NCBI RefSeq assembly: GCF_000495855.1
Contig: NZ_AWGF01000002.1
Location: forward strand, 124,001 to 188,000
Reading direction: 5' to 3'
Length of the DNA stretch: 64,000 nucleotides
Origin: Asticcacaulis sp. YBE204
GTDB taxonomy: Bacteria > Pseudomonadota > Alphaproteobacteria > Caulobacterales > Caulobacteraceae
Below, piece after piece: positions 26,774 to 34,994 of the stretch. A program made the translations under genes and the position numbers. Position 1 is the first letter of the stretch. Every line of letters begins with the position of its first letter. The notes beneath the pieces are model-generated. The model was given only the letters and a program-made list of their open reading frames with translations, did no database searches and was not told the DNA's origin.

Positions 26774-27109
26774 TCAGATGTCGGTCTTGAGCAGCGTACC
26801 GGCTTGATAAGCCTTGGATTCCCGCATACCCATCAGTTCCTTTTGCGGAAACTGACGCACCACTTCGCCGGTATAGCGATCGATGGCGCGGTAGATGAAT
26901 TCGCCGCTGTCCGGGTCCTGTTCGATCGTCAGCTTGAGCATATAGGCCGGCTGCGATTCGGATTTCGCCTTGTTGGACAGGTCGGATTCGGTTCCGGTCT
27001 TGTTGCCGGTGTCCGCGGGAGCGACTTCCTTGACAGGCTTTACCGATTCGATCGGAGCCACCTGAGACAGGTCGGTTGCCGGCGGAAAACTTACGACATT
27101 ATTGATCAT
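26774..27109 (-). CDS. flaG: FlaG-family flagellar protein
   Basis: The 111-residue protein has a low-complexity N-terminal half rich in Pro, Val, Lys and Ser and a compact C-terminal FlaG domain. The domain reads YMLKLTIEQDPDSGEFIYRAIDRYTGEVVRQFPQKELMGMRE, matching the FlaG pattern of two strands, a hairpin and EVVRQIP-E. FlaG affects flagellar filament length in other bacteria. It sits between two flagellin genes. The start is uncertain: ATG 27109 touches GGAG directly, and a GTG at 27130 is the alternative. Confidence 0.8.
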   Translation of the reverse strand: MINNVVSFPPATDLSQVAPIESVKPVKEVAPADTGNKTGTESDLSNKAKSESQPAYMLKLTIEQDPDSGEFIYRAIDRYTGEVVRQFPQKELMGMRESKAYQAGTLLKTDI

Positions 27110-27185
27110 CTCCAAAAATACGCCCGCCACGGGGAGGTGGAACGGACGCCCCTCTGTTTAAGAACAGAGCCTCTAAGGTTCGGAT

Positions 27186-27226
27186 AAAAGAAAAGAGGGA
27201 CGGAAGGCGTGAGCCCCCGCCCCTCT
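27186..27226 (-). terminator. Terminator of the middle flagellin gene
   Basis: AGAGGGACGG and CCGCCCCTCT pair with one mismatch around a 13-base loop and run into TTTTCTTTT on the minus strand. Confidence 0.75.
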
Positions 27227-27233
27227 CAATCCA

Positions 27234-28067
27234 TTAACGGAACAGGCTCAGGACAGTCGAAGTCGACTGGTTGGCGATCGAGAGCGCCTGCACGCCGAGC
27301 TGTTGCTTCGTTTGCAACGCTTGCAGCTTGGCACTTTCCTTCGCCAGGTCGGCGTCGACGATGTTACCCACACCGGCTTCCAGCGAGTCCTGCAGCTTCC
27401 CGATGAAGGAAGAGTGGCTCGACAGAGACTTCGACGACGTGCCCAGCTTCGCAAGCGAGGCCGAAACGTTGGCGATCGAAGTGTTCAGGGTGGAGATTGC
27501 CGCGGTCGCTTTGGTGATCGTGTCAATCTCGCCCGCCGCCGACAGGGTGATGGCCGAACCCGTGCCACCGACCGTCAGCTTTTGAGCCGACACGGTCAGG
27601 CCGCCGCCCGAGGCGTTAGCCAGAGCCGCGATGGTCGTCTTAGAACCGTCCAGCAGGTTCACGCCGTTGAACGAAGCGTTATCAATGGTCTTCTTGATCT
27701 GATCGCGAATGGCCTTGAAGTCTTCGTTCAGCGCGTTACGGCTGGTGGTGTTCAGCGTGGTGTCCGAAGCGGCAAGGGCCTTTTCCTTCAGCTGCGAGAG
27801 CATGTCGGAAACGCCTTCGCCGGCCGAAACGGCCACGTCGACGACAGATTGGTTACGGGAGAGCGAGTCCTGAACCGCGTTCAGCGAGGAAATTTCCGAA
27901 CGTTGCGATTGCGCGATGGCGTAAGCCGCACCGTTGTCCTTAGCGCTGGCGACCTTCAGACCGGTGTTGATGCGGTTCTGGGTCGTTTGCAGGTCAGAGT
28001 TGGTCTTGTTCAGGTTTTGCAGGGCAACCATAGCCCCGAAATTGGTATTCACGCTGTTGAGCGCCAT
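27234..28067 (-). CDS. Flagellin, major type
   Basis: A 277-residue flagellin of the short Caulobacter kind (FljK/FljL-like), containing only the conserved helical core. Landmarks are VNTNFGAMVALQNLNKTNSDL, RINTGLKVASAKDNGAAYAIAQ, RNALNEDFKAIRDQIKKTIDNASFNGVNLL and the C-terminal LADLAKESAKLQALQTKQQLG-type helix ending STVLSLFR. It is exported by the flagellar type III system and polymerises into the filament. A sigma-54 promoter lies about 72-87 bases upstream, with inverted-repeat sites in the leader and farther upstream. The FlmG-like gene at 30461 may glycosylate it (inference). Confidence 0.95.
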   Translation of the reverse strand: MALNSVNTNFGAMVALQNLNKTNSDLQTTQNRINTGLKVASAKDNGAAYAIAQSQRSEISSLNAVQDSLSRNQSVVDVAVSAGEGVSDMLSQLKEKALAASDTTLNTTSRNALNEDFKAIRDQIKKTIDNASFNGVNLLDGSKTTIAALANASGGGLTVSAQKLTVGGTGSAITLSAAGEIDTITKATAAISTLNTSIANVSASLAKLGTSSKSLSSHSSFIGKLQDSLEAGVGNIVDADLAKESAKLQALQTKQQLGVQALSIANQSTSTVLSLFR

Positions 28068-28115
28068 GATTCTAGTCCTTCTTCTAGATGAACCGAAGAC
28101 ATTTTGTCGTTCGGC

Positions 28116-28126
28116 GGCATTTTGCC
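28116..28126. promoter_or_regulatory. Palindrome in the flagellin leader (ftr-like)
   Basis: GGCATTTTGCC is a perfect palindrome just downstream of the sigma-54 element. It resembles the GGCA/TGCC half-sites of the FlbD-binding ftr elements of Caulobacter flagellar promoters, as I recall them. Confidence 0.45.
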
Positions 28127-28138
28127 TGACCTCAAGGC

Positions 28139-28154
28139 TGCAAGGGGCGGGCCA
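28139..28154 (-). promoter_or_regulatory. Sigma-54 promoter of the middle flagellin
   Basis: On the minus strand TGGCCCGCCCCTTGCA fits the -24/-12 consensus with GG and GC separated by exactly 10 bases. The start codon at 28067 leaves a leader of about 60 bases. Caulobacter late flagellar genes use sigma-54 with the activator FlbD. Confidence 0.85.
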
Positions 28155-28229
28155 CAGCAGCCATTTTCAAATTTACATATAAATATTTGAAATTATTGCG
28201 TTATACATGCATTAAGCACGTCTTTGACT

Positions 28230-28304
28230 GGGCATTTTTTGCCCGCATGCGGCAATTTTTGCCCAGCCGGGTACAATTTGCCTAGTGCGCTTTGGGCAAA
28301 AAGA
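28230..28304. promoter_or_regulatory. Cluster of GGCA/TGCC palindromes (enhancer-like)
   Basis: GGGCATTTTTTGCCC (28230-28244) and GGCAATTTTTGCC (28251-28263) are perfect inverted repeats, followed by ATTTGCC and GGGCAAAAA half-sites. They lie 80-165 bases upstream of the sigma-54 promoter, a normal enhancer distance. They overlap the terminator zone of the next flagellin gene. Confidence 0.55.
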
Positions 28305-28349
28305 GACCGGAGGCCCAGTCCCGCAAAAATTGCAGGCGAGCACTCCGGT
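28297..28349 (-). terminator. Probable terminator of the distal flagellin gene
   Basis: ACCGGAG and CTCCGGT pair across a 30-base loop and are followed on the minus strand by CTCTTTTTG. The long loop makes this a weaker call than the others. Confidence 0.5.
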
Positions 28350-28355
28350 TTACGC

Positions 28356-29186
28356 TTACTGGAACAGGCTGGTGACGATGCCCGGCGCCTGATTGGCGAT
28401 GGACAGGGCCTGCACCCCAAGTTGCTGCTTGGTCTGCAAGGCTTGCAGCTTGGCGCTTTCCTTCGCCAGGTCCGCATCCACCAGATTGCCGATACCGGCT
28501 TCCAGCGAGTCAGACAGTTTGCCTATGAAGACCGTATGGGCTTCCAGCGACTTCGCCGCCGTACCCAGACGCCCCAGAGCGGCGGAGACGTTCTCGATCG
28601 ACGCCGCTACCGCGTCGGCAATCGTCTTGGCCTGCGTCGCCGACGTGAACACCGAACCTGCCGACAGCGTGATATTGCTGCCCGTCAGGCTAAGGTCCTG
28701 TGCCGCTACCGTCAGCTTCGAAGAAGCATCGGCGTTGGCCAGGGGCGCGATGTTCGCCGCGCCGCTCTTGATCAGGTTAACGCCGTTGAACGTCGCATTA
28801 GACACTGTTTTCGAGATCTGATCCCGCAGGGCCTTGAAGTCTTCGTTCAGCGCGTTGCGACTGATGGTCGAGAGCGTGGTATCGGAAGCCGCGAGGGCCT
28901 TCTCCTTCATCTGGATCAACATGTCCGAGACGCTCTCACCGGCCGAAAGGGCCACATCGACCGCCGATTTGGCGCGATCGAGCGAGTCGGTGACCGCCCC
29001 TAAGGACGCCACATCCGAGCGCTGCTTGGTGGCAATGGCATAGATGGCGCCATTGTCCTTCGCGCTCGCTACTCTGAGGCCCGTATTGATACGGTTTTGA
29101 GTCGTCTGCAGTTCCGTGTTGGTCTTGTTGAGGTTTTGCAGCGCCACCATGGCGCCGGCATTGGTGTTGATCGATACATTCGACAT
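28356..29186 (-). CDS. Flagellin, major type
   Basis: A 276-residue flagellin closely similar to the neighbour at 27234-28067 (shared TELQTTQNRINTGLRVASAKDNGA, EDFKALRDQISKTVSNATFNGVNL and AKESAKLQALQTKQQLGVQ), showing a tandem duplication. The variable centre differs (KSGAANIAPLANADASSKL). The start is ATG 29186 (MSNVSINTNAGAM) with GGAAAGGAC upstream; an in-frame upstream extension lacks flagellin features. A sigma-54 promoter lies 80-96 bases upstream. It is the flagellin nearest flaF-flbT. Confidence 0.95.
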   Translation of the reverse strand: MSNVSINTNAGAMVALQNLNKTNTELQTTQNRINTGLRVASAKDNGAIYAIATKQRSDVASLGAVTDSLDRAKSAVDVALSAGESVSDMLIQMKEKALAASDTTLSTISRNALNEDFKALRDQISKTVSNATFNGVNLIKSGAANIAPLANADASSKLTVAAQDLSLTGSNITLSAGSVFTSATQAKTIADAVAASIENVSAALGRLGTAAKSLEAHTVFIGKLSDSLEAGIGNLVDADLAKESAKLQALQTKQQLGVQALSIANQAPGIVTSLFQ

Positions 29187-29223
29187 CGACGTAGCGTCCT
29201 TTCCATTCTGGTCGGGTTTCAAA

Positions 29224-29237
29224 CGGCAGTTTTGCCG
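29224..29237. promoter_or_regulatory. Palindrome in the distal flagellin leader (ftr-like)
   Basis: CGGCA-GTTT-TGCCG is a perfect inverted repeat in the leader, paralleling the GGCATTTTGCC site of the sister flagellin gene. A second pair, AGCCATTTTGGCT, lies at 29241-29253. Confidence 0.45.
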
Positions 29238-29266
29238 CATAGCCATTTTGGCTTGAACCTCAGCAT

Positions 29267-29282
29267 TGCAACGGCAATGCCA
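29267..29282 (-). promoter_or_regulatory. Sigma-54 promoter of the distal flagellin
   Basis: On the minus strand TGGCATTGCCGTTGCA has the GG-N10-GC spacing and the TTGC -12 element. The predicted leader to the ATG at 29186 is about 70 bases. Confidence 0.85.
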
Positions 29283-29340
29283 GAACGAAAGACTTTGTTA
29301 AATATTTAAATTATTGATTTTATAGATAATTTTATAATTG

Positions 29341-29370
29341 AAAATGGCGAGAATCAGAGATCCTCGCCAT
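29341..29370 (-). terminator. Terminator after flaF
   Basis: ATGGCGAG and CTCGCCAT pair around an 11-base loop and run into TTTTC on the minus strand, ending the flbT-flaF transcript. Confidence 0.75.
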
Positions 29371-29412
29371 CCAAAACCGGAGCAACCCGGCAAATATTGC
29401 TTAAGGGAAAAA

Positions 29413-29826
29413 TTAACCTAACGTGCCGCGTACCGTGCCTGCAAAGGCCGCGTCCTGCGCCGGCGAGGCCGAGGCATCACGCGGCACAAGGCCTTGCATG
29501 ATCAGGCGATTGACTTCGATCAGGGGCTGAATGTCTTCCTGAGAGCGCATCACCATCGAGGTATGGCGGTTGACCCAGATCGACAGCGAAATGATCTGCG
29601 CGCGCAGGCCTTCGGGCAGGCCGTTGCCCGCCAGAGCGCAGTCCGACCCCAGCACCGACCACAGGCGGCGATTCCAGTCCAGCGCGTCCATGCGCTTGGC
29701 GATTTCACTCTTGTCCAGACGATCGGCCTCCATCAGAGCCCGCGTCACCTGTCCGAAAAGGCGGTATTCCGTCTGACGCGGATCTTCAGACCGCAGCGTC
29801 GCCTTCTGGTAGGCTTGTAGAGACAT
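29413..29826 (-). CDS. flaF: Flagellar biosynthesis regulator FlaF
   Basis: A 137-residue helical protein matching the FlaF family: [34 protein letters not shown] at the start, [40 protein letters not shown] in the middle. In Caulobacter FlaF is needed for flagellin synthesis and secretion and opposes FlbT. The ATG at 29826 lies 41 bases inside the flbT frame, so the two genes overlap and are likely coupled. A terminator follows the gene. Confidence 0.93.
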   Translation of the reverse strand: MSLQAYQKATLRSEDPRQTEYRLFGQVTRALMEADRLDKSEIAKRMDALDWNRRLWSVLGSDCALAGNGLPEGLRAQIISLSIWVNRHTSMVMRSQEDIQPLIEVNRLIMQGLVPRDASASPAQDAAFAGTVRGTLG

Positions 29827-30211
29827 TCGATAATCTTTCGTCTTCGTATTCGATAAGCTTACGGGCACCCATCAGGGCCTTGTAGTATTCGCGGCCCATG
29901 ATGGCCTTGGACACCAGAACGCATTCGGCCAGGGTCGCCGGGTTGGCGATGACGCTCATGAATTCGGTCATGCGCGTCAAAAACTCGTCGTAATATTTCT
30001 CGGCACCCGCTTCATCCAGATACATCATCATGACCGGGAAGTAGATATGACGGGCGGGCGAGGTGACCTCCGCCGCCTGCATGATATCTTTTTCGCGGAG
30101 CACCGACGCCTTGTTTTGCAGCACCAGCGAGCAGCGGCGATCGCCGTTTTGCACGACCGCACCATTAAGGACGAATTTTTCACCCGGCTTGAGCGAGAGT
30201 TTAAGCGGCAT
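29786..30211 (-). CDS. flbT: Flagellin mRNA regulator FlbT
   Basis: The 141-residue length and text ([64 protein letters not shown]) fit FlbT. In Caulobacter it binds the 5' leader of flagellin mRNA and destabilises it until the hook is complete. The ATG at 30211 has AAGGGGAT upstream. It heads the flbT-flaF pair and is divergent from the FlmG-like gene, sharing about 250 bases of upstream DNA. The structured flagellin leaders noted here are its expected targets. Confidence 0.93.
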   Translation of the reverse strand: MPLKLSLKPGEKFVLNGAVVQNGDRRCSLVLQNKASVLREKDIMQAAEVTSPARHIYFPVMMMYLDEAGAEKYYDEFLTRMTEFMSVIANPATLAECVLVSKAIMGREYYKALMGARKLIEYEDERLSNVSTSLPEGDAAV

Positions 30212-30460
30212 AGATATCCCCTTGGCCACGGACCTGAAATAGTCGCTTCAGGACGCAGCCTGAGACGAACTTAACCCTTACACAGTTAACACCAGGTTTC
30301 GGGCGACGCGGTCGGCAGCAAGTTTATGGCCTGAGCTTTGGGGTCGCGTCCGTTACCGGAGTCTTATCGAATCAAGCCATAAGAATGACATGACTATCGC
30401 AATATGTCGCTTTTTTGATGTATCTGCCGCAAATTGCTTTTAATACAAGGGCTTGCCGCC

Positions 30461-33400
30461 ATGCCTAAGAAAACCTGGTCTGTGAAGACCGGTCAAAAGC
30501 CCGCTTCTATCCCTTTCGACCTCCCCGAAGACATCGCACGGCACCTGTCACCACCGGCCTCGGATGCTCCAGCGGTAGTCTTCGATCCGGCAAAAATCAA
30601 GGCCGCGGGCGACGCTGCCCTGCCCGCGCCCATCGGCAATCCTGAGGACCAATCGATCATTCTCGGCGACTCCTTGTCGAACGAAGCCCTGCGCGTTTTG
30701 CTCGAAACCACAGCGCATATCAAACAACTGGAGTTGCTCAACCGGCTGAAGGACGCCCTCGTTTACCTTCAGGACAGCGAATTCAAGGCCGCCGGCGATG
30801 CGGCGCTCAAGGCGCTGGATGTCGACGAAAAATGCGCCACCGCGTGGCACATTCTGGCCATCAGCCGCGAAAAATCCGGCGACCTGAGCGGCGCCTTTTC
30901 TTGCTACGAAGCGGCGATGCGGCTTGAGCCGGAAAATATCGGCATCGCCAACGATATCGGGCGTCTGGCTTTCTTCATGGGCCTTCACGAAAACGCCGAG
31001 CAGTTTTACCGCTATGTGCTGAAGCGCGAACCGTTCCACCCGGAAGCGACCAATAACTACGCCTCAAGCTTGCGCGAAATGAGCCGCCTTGAAGAGGCGA
31101 TCGATATCCTGCGTCCGGCGTTGGAACAAACGCCGGGCAATGCCGCCCTGTGGAATACGCTCGGTACTATCCTCAACGCGCAGGGCGATCTCGACACGGC
31201 TCTGATTTTCTTCGATGAAGCGCTCAAATACGACAAGGTTAACGGCAAGATCTGGCACAATCGCGGCCTGATCCTCGGCAATCTGGGCCGCGTCGACGAG
31301 GCGATCGAAAGCCTCGACGAGGCGTTGAAACTGTTCGAAGACCCCAATCACGTCGAAGCCGCCCAACTGGCGCAGGCCTTCAACTATTTCCTCAAGAGCG
31401 ACCTTAAGCACGGCTGGACCTATTACGAGGCGCGCAAGCAGACCCACGGTCACGACGGGATGAAGTATCTGACCGACATCCCGCAACTGGATGTCATGGC
31501 CGATCTGCGCGGTCAGTCGGTGTTCATTTCGACCGAACAGGGGCTGGGCGACGAGATCCTGTTCTCCACCCTCCTGCCCGATCTGCTGGAAGAACTCGGC
31601 CCCGACGGCAAGCTGACACTTGCGGTCGAAAAGCGTCTTGTGTCGCTGTTCCAGCGGTCCTATCCGCAGGCGCATGTCACGCCGCACCTGACCGCCAAAC
31701 ACAGCACCTATCAGGTGAGGTTCTATCCGGAAATCACTGATCCTGCACCTTATTCCGGCTTTGCGGTTCTGGGCGATTTCCTGCCGAAATACCGCCCGAC
31801 GGTGGCCGACTTCCCGAAGCTGGGGGCATTTCTCAGCCCCGATCCGGACCGCGTCGCCTACTGGAAGGGCGAACTCGACAAGCTGGGGCCGTTCCCGAAA
31901 ATCGGCCTGTTGTGGAAGAGCCTCGTCAAACATTCCCGCCGCGACCGCTATTATTCGCCGTTCGAGTCGTGGAAGCCGATCCTGCGCACACCGGGCCTGA
32001 TATTCATCAATCTGCAATATGGCGACGCCAGCGCCGAACTGGCCGAAGCCGCGCGCGAAGGCCTGACCATCTGGAACCCGCCGGGGATTGACCTCAAGCA
32101 GGACCTCGACGACCTCAGCGCGCTCTGTGCCGCCGTCGATCTGGTGCTCGGGCCATCGAACGCCACCAGCAATATCGCCGCCGCCGTCGGCACGCCGATC
32201 TGGCTGCTCACCCCGCCCAGTTCGTGGCCGATGCTGGGGACCGACTACTATCCGTGGTACGCCGTGGCGCGCATGTTCGTGAACCCGGATCTCAGCGACT
32301 GGACCCCGGCCCTGACCGCCATGCACGAGGCCTTGATTACTGAAATTGCCGCGCCGGTCGTGACGCCGCCCGCCGCCGATATCGCCCGCGCGTTTCAGCA
32401 GGTGCAACGCGCCCTGCTCATGCGCGACTGGGACGATGCCGAAGCACAGGCCCGTATCTTGACGCAGGTAGCCCCGACCCATTCGGGGGCGTGGCAGGCC
32501 TTGGCGACGGCGCTGGATCGTCTGAACCGCCTGCCCGAAGCGCTCGATGCCTATCAGCGCGCCCTGGGGCTTGAGCCGGATTCGCTCGATATCGCCGCCG
32601 ATCTGGCGCAACTGGCCTTCCGCATCGGTCAGTACGATAAGGCCGAGCGCTTCTATGCCCACGTCATCGCGCGCGATCCGACGCACCTGACCGCCGTCAA
32701 CTACTATGCGGCGGCCCTGCGCGAGCAGTCCAAATACGATGTGGCCATCGCGACCCTGCAAACCTATCTCGGCGAATATCCGAAACAGAGCGAGCTATGG
32801 GACACGCTGGGGACCATCCTGATGGCGCAGGGCGATCTCGATACGGCCCTGATCTTCTTCAATGAAGCGGTAAACCTCGACAACAGTCTGGCGGCGCGTT
32901 TCAACCGCGCCTGTGCGTGGATGGAACAGGGTCTGGCCGAACAGGCCCTGCCCGATATCGAGGTCTGCCTCGACCGGTTCAGCGAGCCGTCGAACCTGCG
33001 CTCTGCCGAACTGACCCTCGCCTATGCCTATCTGGCGCTGGGGCGCGTCGCCGAAGGCTGGAAGGCCTATGAGGCGCGGCATATGCAGGGCACGCCACAG
33101 GCGGTGGCGTACGATCTCGACCTGCCGCGGCACGAGACAAAATCAACGATTGATGAAAAATGTCTGCTGATCATCGCCGAACAGGGGCTGGGTGATGAGA
33201 TTATGTTCGCCACGCTTCTGCCTGATGTGGTGCGCGATCTGGGTAAGGGCCATGTGACGCTTGCCGTAGAACCGCGTCTGGTACCGCTGTTCAAACGCGC
33301 GGCCCCGAAAGCGACGGTGTTGGCGCACCATACGCGCTTTGAAGACGGCCTGCGGCATCGTAGCGTGCCGGAACTCGATACATCAACGATTGATGAATGG

Positions 33401-33997
33401 GCTCTGCTAGGGGATTTCCTGCCGGTCTATCGCAATGATGTGGCGGCATTTGCCGCATCCGGCCCGATATTGAGCCCAGATCCGGCGCGAATCGCCTACT
33501 GGCGCGAAGAAGTAGCCAAGCTCGGCAATGGCCCGAAGGTCGGTCTGCTGTGGAAGAGCCTCAAGAACGACAGCCGCCGCGCGCGCTTCTATTCGGCACT
33601 TGATCAGTGGACGCCGATCCTGTCGCAATCCGGGCCGGTCTTCGTCAATCTGCAATACGGCGATGTCGAGACCGAGTTGGCCGAAGCCAAGGCGGCAGGT
33701 TACCACATCTATAATCCGCCGATCGACCTGATGAACGATCTCGACGAACTGAGCGCCCTTTGCGCCGCGCTCGACCTGATCATCGGACCGTCGAATGCGA
33801 CGACGCAGATTGCAGCGGCGACGGGCGCGGCGGTGTGGATGCTGCTGCCGACCGGCACCTGGACGACCTTAGGGACGGAGCATTATCCGTGGTATCCTAA
33901 GGTCCGCCTGTTCCAGCCGCACAACAACGACTGGGCCGCTCTGCTCTCGCATGTGGCCATAAGCCTCAACGAGTTTAATGCGCCATATAGAGGTTGA
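30461..33997 (+). CDS. Tandem-duplicated TPR-glycosyltransferase, FlmG-like
   Basis: The 1178-residue protein has two copies of one module about 548 residues apart. Each module is a run of TPR repeats (about 95-330 and 640-890) followed by a GT-B-like glycosyltransferase domain (about 345-620 and 895-1178). Landmarks occur in both halves: EQGLGDE (near 358 and 907), GLLWKSL..SRR (near 484 and 1028), FINLQYGD/FVNLQYGD, DLDDLSALCAA/DLDELSALCAA, GPSNAT..IAAA.G (near 564 and 1109) and LGT(D/E)(Y/H)YPWY. A single module is the architecture of Caulobacter FlmG, which glycosylates flagellin by binding it with its TPR part. The gene is beside flbT and the flagellins. Start at ATG 30461 with AAGGG. 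It overlaps the convergent stress-protein gene by 23 bases. Both catalytic halves look intact. Confidence 0.85.
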   Translation: MPKKTWSVKTGQKPASIPFDLPEDIARHLSPPASDAPAVVFDPAKIKAAGDAALPAPIGNPEDQSIILGDSLSNEALRVLLETTAHIKQLELLNRLKDALVYLQDSEFKAAGDAALKALDVDEKCATAWHILAISREKSGDLSGAFSCYEAAMRLEPENIGIANDIGRLAFFMGLHENAEQFYRYVLKREPFHPEATNNYASSLREMSRLEEAIDILRPALEQTPGNAALWNTLGTILNAQGDLDTALIFFDEALKYDKVNGKIWHNRGLILGNLGRVDEAIESLDEALKLFEDPNHVEAAQLAQAFNYFLKSDLKHGWTYYEARKQTHGHDGMKYLTDIPQLDVMADLRGQSVFISTEQGLGDEILFSTLLPDLLEELGPDGKLTLAVEKRLVSLFQRSYPQAHVTPHLTAKHSTYQVRFYPEITDPAPYSGFAVLGDFLPKYRPTVADFPKLGAFLSPDPDRVAYWKGELDKLGPFPKIGLLWKSLVKHSRRDRYYSPFESWKPILRTPGLIFINLQYGDASAELAEAAREGLTIWNPPGIDLKQDLDDLSALCAAVDLVLGPSNATSNIAAAVGTPIWLLTPPSSWPMLGTDYYPWYAVARMFVNPDLSDWTPALTAMHEALITEIAAPVVTPPAADIARAFQQVQRALLMRDWDDAEAQARILTQVAPTHSGAWQALATALDRLNRLPEALDAYQRALGLEPDSLDIAADLAQLAFRIGQYDKAERFYAHVIARDPTHLTAVNYYAAALREQSKYDVAIATLQTYLGEYPKQSELWDTLGTILMAQGDLDTALIFFNEAVNLDNSLAARFNRACAWMEQGLAEQALPDIEVCLDRFSEPSNLRSAELTLAYAYLALGRVAEGWKAYEARHMQGTPQAVAYDLDLPRHETKSTIDEKCLLIIAEQGLGDEIMFATLLPDVVRDLGKGHVTLAVEPRLVPLFKRAAPKATVLAHHTRFEDGLRHRSVPELDTSTIDEWALLGDFLPVYRNDVAAFAASGPILSPDPARIAYWREEVAKLGNGPKVGLLWKSLKNDSRRARFYSALDQWTPILSQSGPVFVNLQYGDVETELAEAKAAGYHIYNPPIDLMNDLDELSALCAALDLIIGPSNATTQIAAATGAAVWMLLPTGTWTTLGTEHYPWYPKVRLFQPHNNDWAALLSHVAISLNEFNAPYRG
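33142..33157. repeat. Short palindrome inside the glycosyltransferase gene, copy 1
   Basis: ATCAACGATTGATGAA, containing the perfect palindrome ATCAA-CGA-TTGAT, encodes STIDE-like residues in the second module. The identical 16-mer recurs 240 bases on. Confidence 0.6.
33382..33397. repeat. Short palindrome inside the glycosyltransferase gene, copy 2
   Basis: Second copy of the 16-mer, in the same reading frame, again giving STIDE. The aligned places in the first module lack it. Confidence 0.6.
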
Positions 33998-34814
33998 GGT
34001 TGGTATTGTGCAGCAGGGCGCGCGTCGTGCCGCCGAAGGCGAATTCGCGCAGGCGTGAGCGCCCGAAGGCCCCGGCGACCATATATTGCGCGCCGTGGCG
34101 CTTGTTGGCTTCGACCAGAGTCCCGATCAGGTCGCTGGTTTTTGGCAATAGGTCGATTTCGACGGTCAGGCCATGCAGCATATAATAACGCGCTAGTTTA
34201 CCCAGGTCGGCGGGGCTTTCACCCACCGGCGCACCGACGATGACGACCTTCGAAGCCTTTTTCAGCAAGGGAATGGCGCGGCGCGCGGCGCGCGATGACG
34301 GCTCCTTGCCATCCCACGCCACGACAGCCGGACCCGACAGGTCGAATGGCTGACGGGCGATGAACACCCCGGCGCGTTCTTCCATCAGCACTTGCTGAAA
34401 AGCTTCGGACAACAGACCGCGCCCGCGCGCGCTCTCGTCTCCGAACACGACCAGATCGGACAGGCGCGTCTCGACCGCCAGACACTGCCAGACGGGGGAT
34501 TTCAGCGGCAGGAAGACCTTGCCGTCGTAGTCCAACCCGTCGAAGGTTTCGCGCGCAATGGCTTCGGCCTCTTCGGCGGCGGATTTCAGGCCGTCCATGG
34601 CGGCGACCTGCACCGTGCCCATGAAACCTTCGCCCAGCCAAGGGGCAAGCTCCGCCGGATCGGGCGGCGCGAACAGGAAGTTCAGTTGCGCCCCGAAACC
34701 CTCGGCGACGCTGGCGGCAATGCCGACGCTGACCTCTTCGGAGGCCGAACCCGACACCGGTATGGATATACGAGCCCAGCTTTGAGCGGATGCGGTTGCA
34801 GGGGTATCGGTCAT
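33975..34814 (-). CDS. Universal stress protein-like, two-domain
   Basis: A 279-residue cytosolic protein with two UspA-like halves. The second ends with the familiar ADYMVAGAFGRSRLREFAFGGTTRALLHN pattern (here QYMVAGAFGRSRLREF), which carries the ATP-binding G-2x-G-9x-G(S/T)-type glycines. The first half (about 10-140) is more divergent. Tandem Usp proteins respond to stress; no specific partner is visible. GGAGG precedes the ATG at 34814. The last 23 bases overlap the end of the convergent FlmG-like gene. Confidence 0.8.
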   Translation of the reverse strand: MTDTPATASAQSWARISIPVSGSASEEVSVGIAASVAEGFGAQLNFLFAPPDPAELAPWLGEGFMGTVQVAAMDGLKSAAEEAEAIARETFDGLDYDGKVFLPLKSPVWQCLAVETRLSDLVVFGDESARGRGLLSEAFQQVLMEERAGVFIARQPFDLSGPAVVAWDGKEPSSRAARRAIPLLKKASKVVIVGAPVGESPADLGKLARYYMLHGLTVEIDLLPKTSDLIGTLVEANKRHGAQYMVAGAFGRSRLREFAFGGTTRALLHNTNLNLYMAH

Positions 34815-34994
34815 GGCGGGCCTCCGGTTTTTGTGCATAGGTGCAATTGACGCATGGGCGGCGGCGATTGTGTTGCTATGATCGGGCCGCCGATACGCGT
34901 CAACATTGCCTGAATATAGACCCTGCCGCGCGTTTTCGGTACGCGGCATATGGCCCCAAGCCATAAGTTTTCCGTCAATCCTTCGTGAGTTCCG

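Noticed and set aside
31064-32761. 565-codon minus-strand frame opposite the FlmG-like gene
   Set aside because: Shadow frame; the plus-strand protein has clear repeated domain structure.
33975-33997. Overlap of two convergent genes considered as a frameshift or assembly error
   Set aside because: Both C-termini look complete and fit their families, so a simple 23-base convergent overlap is the better reading.
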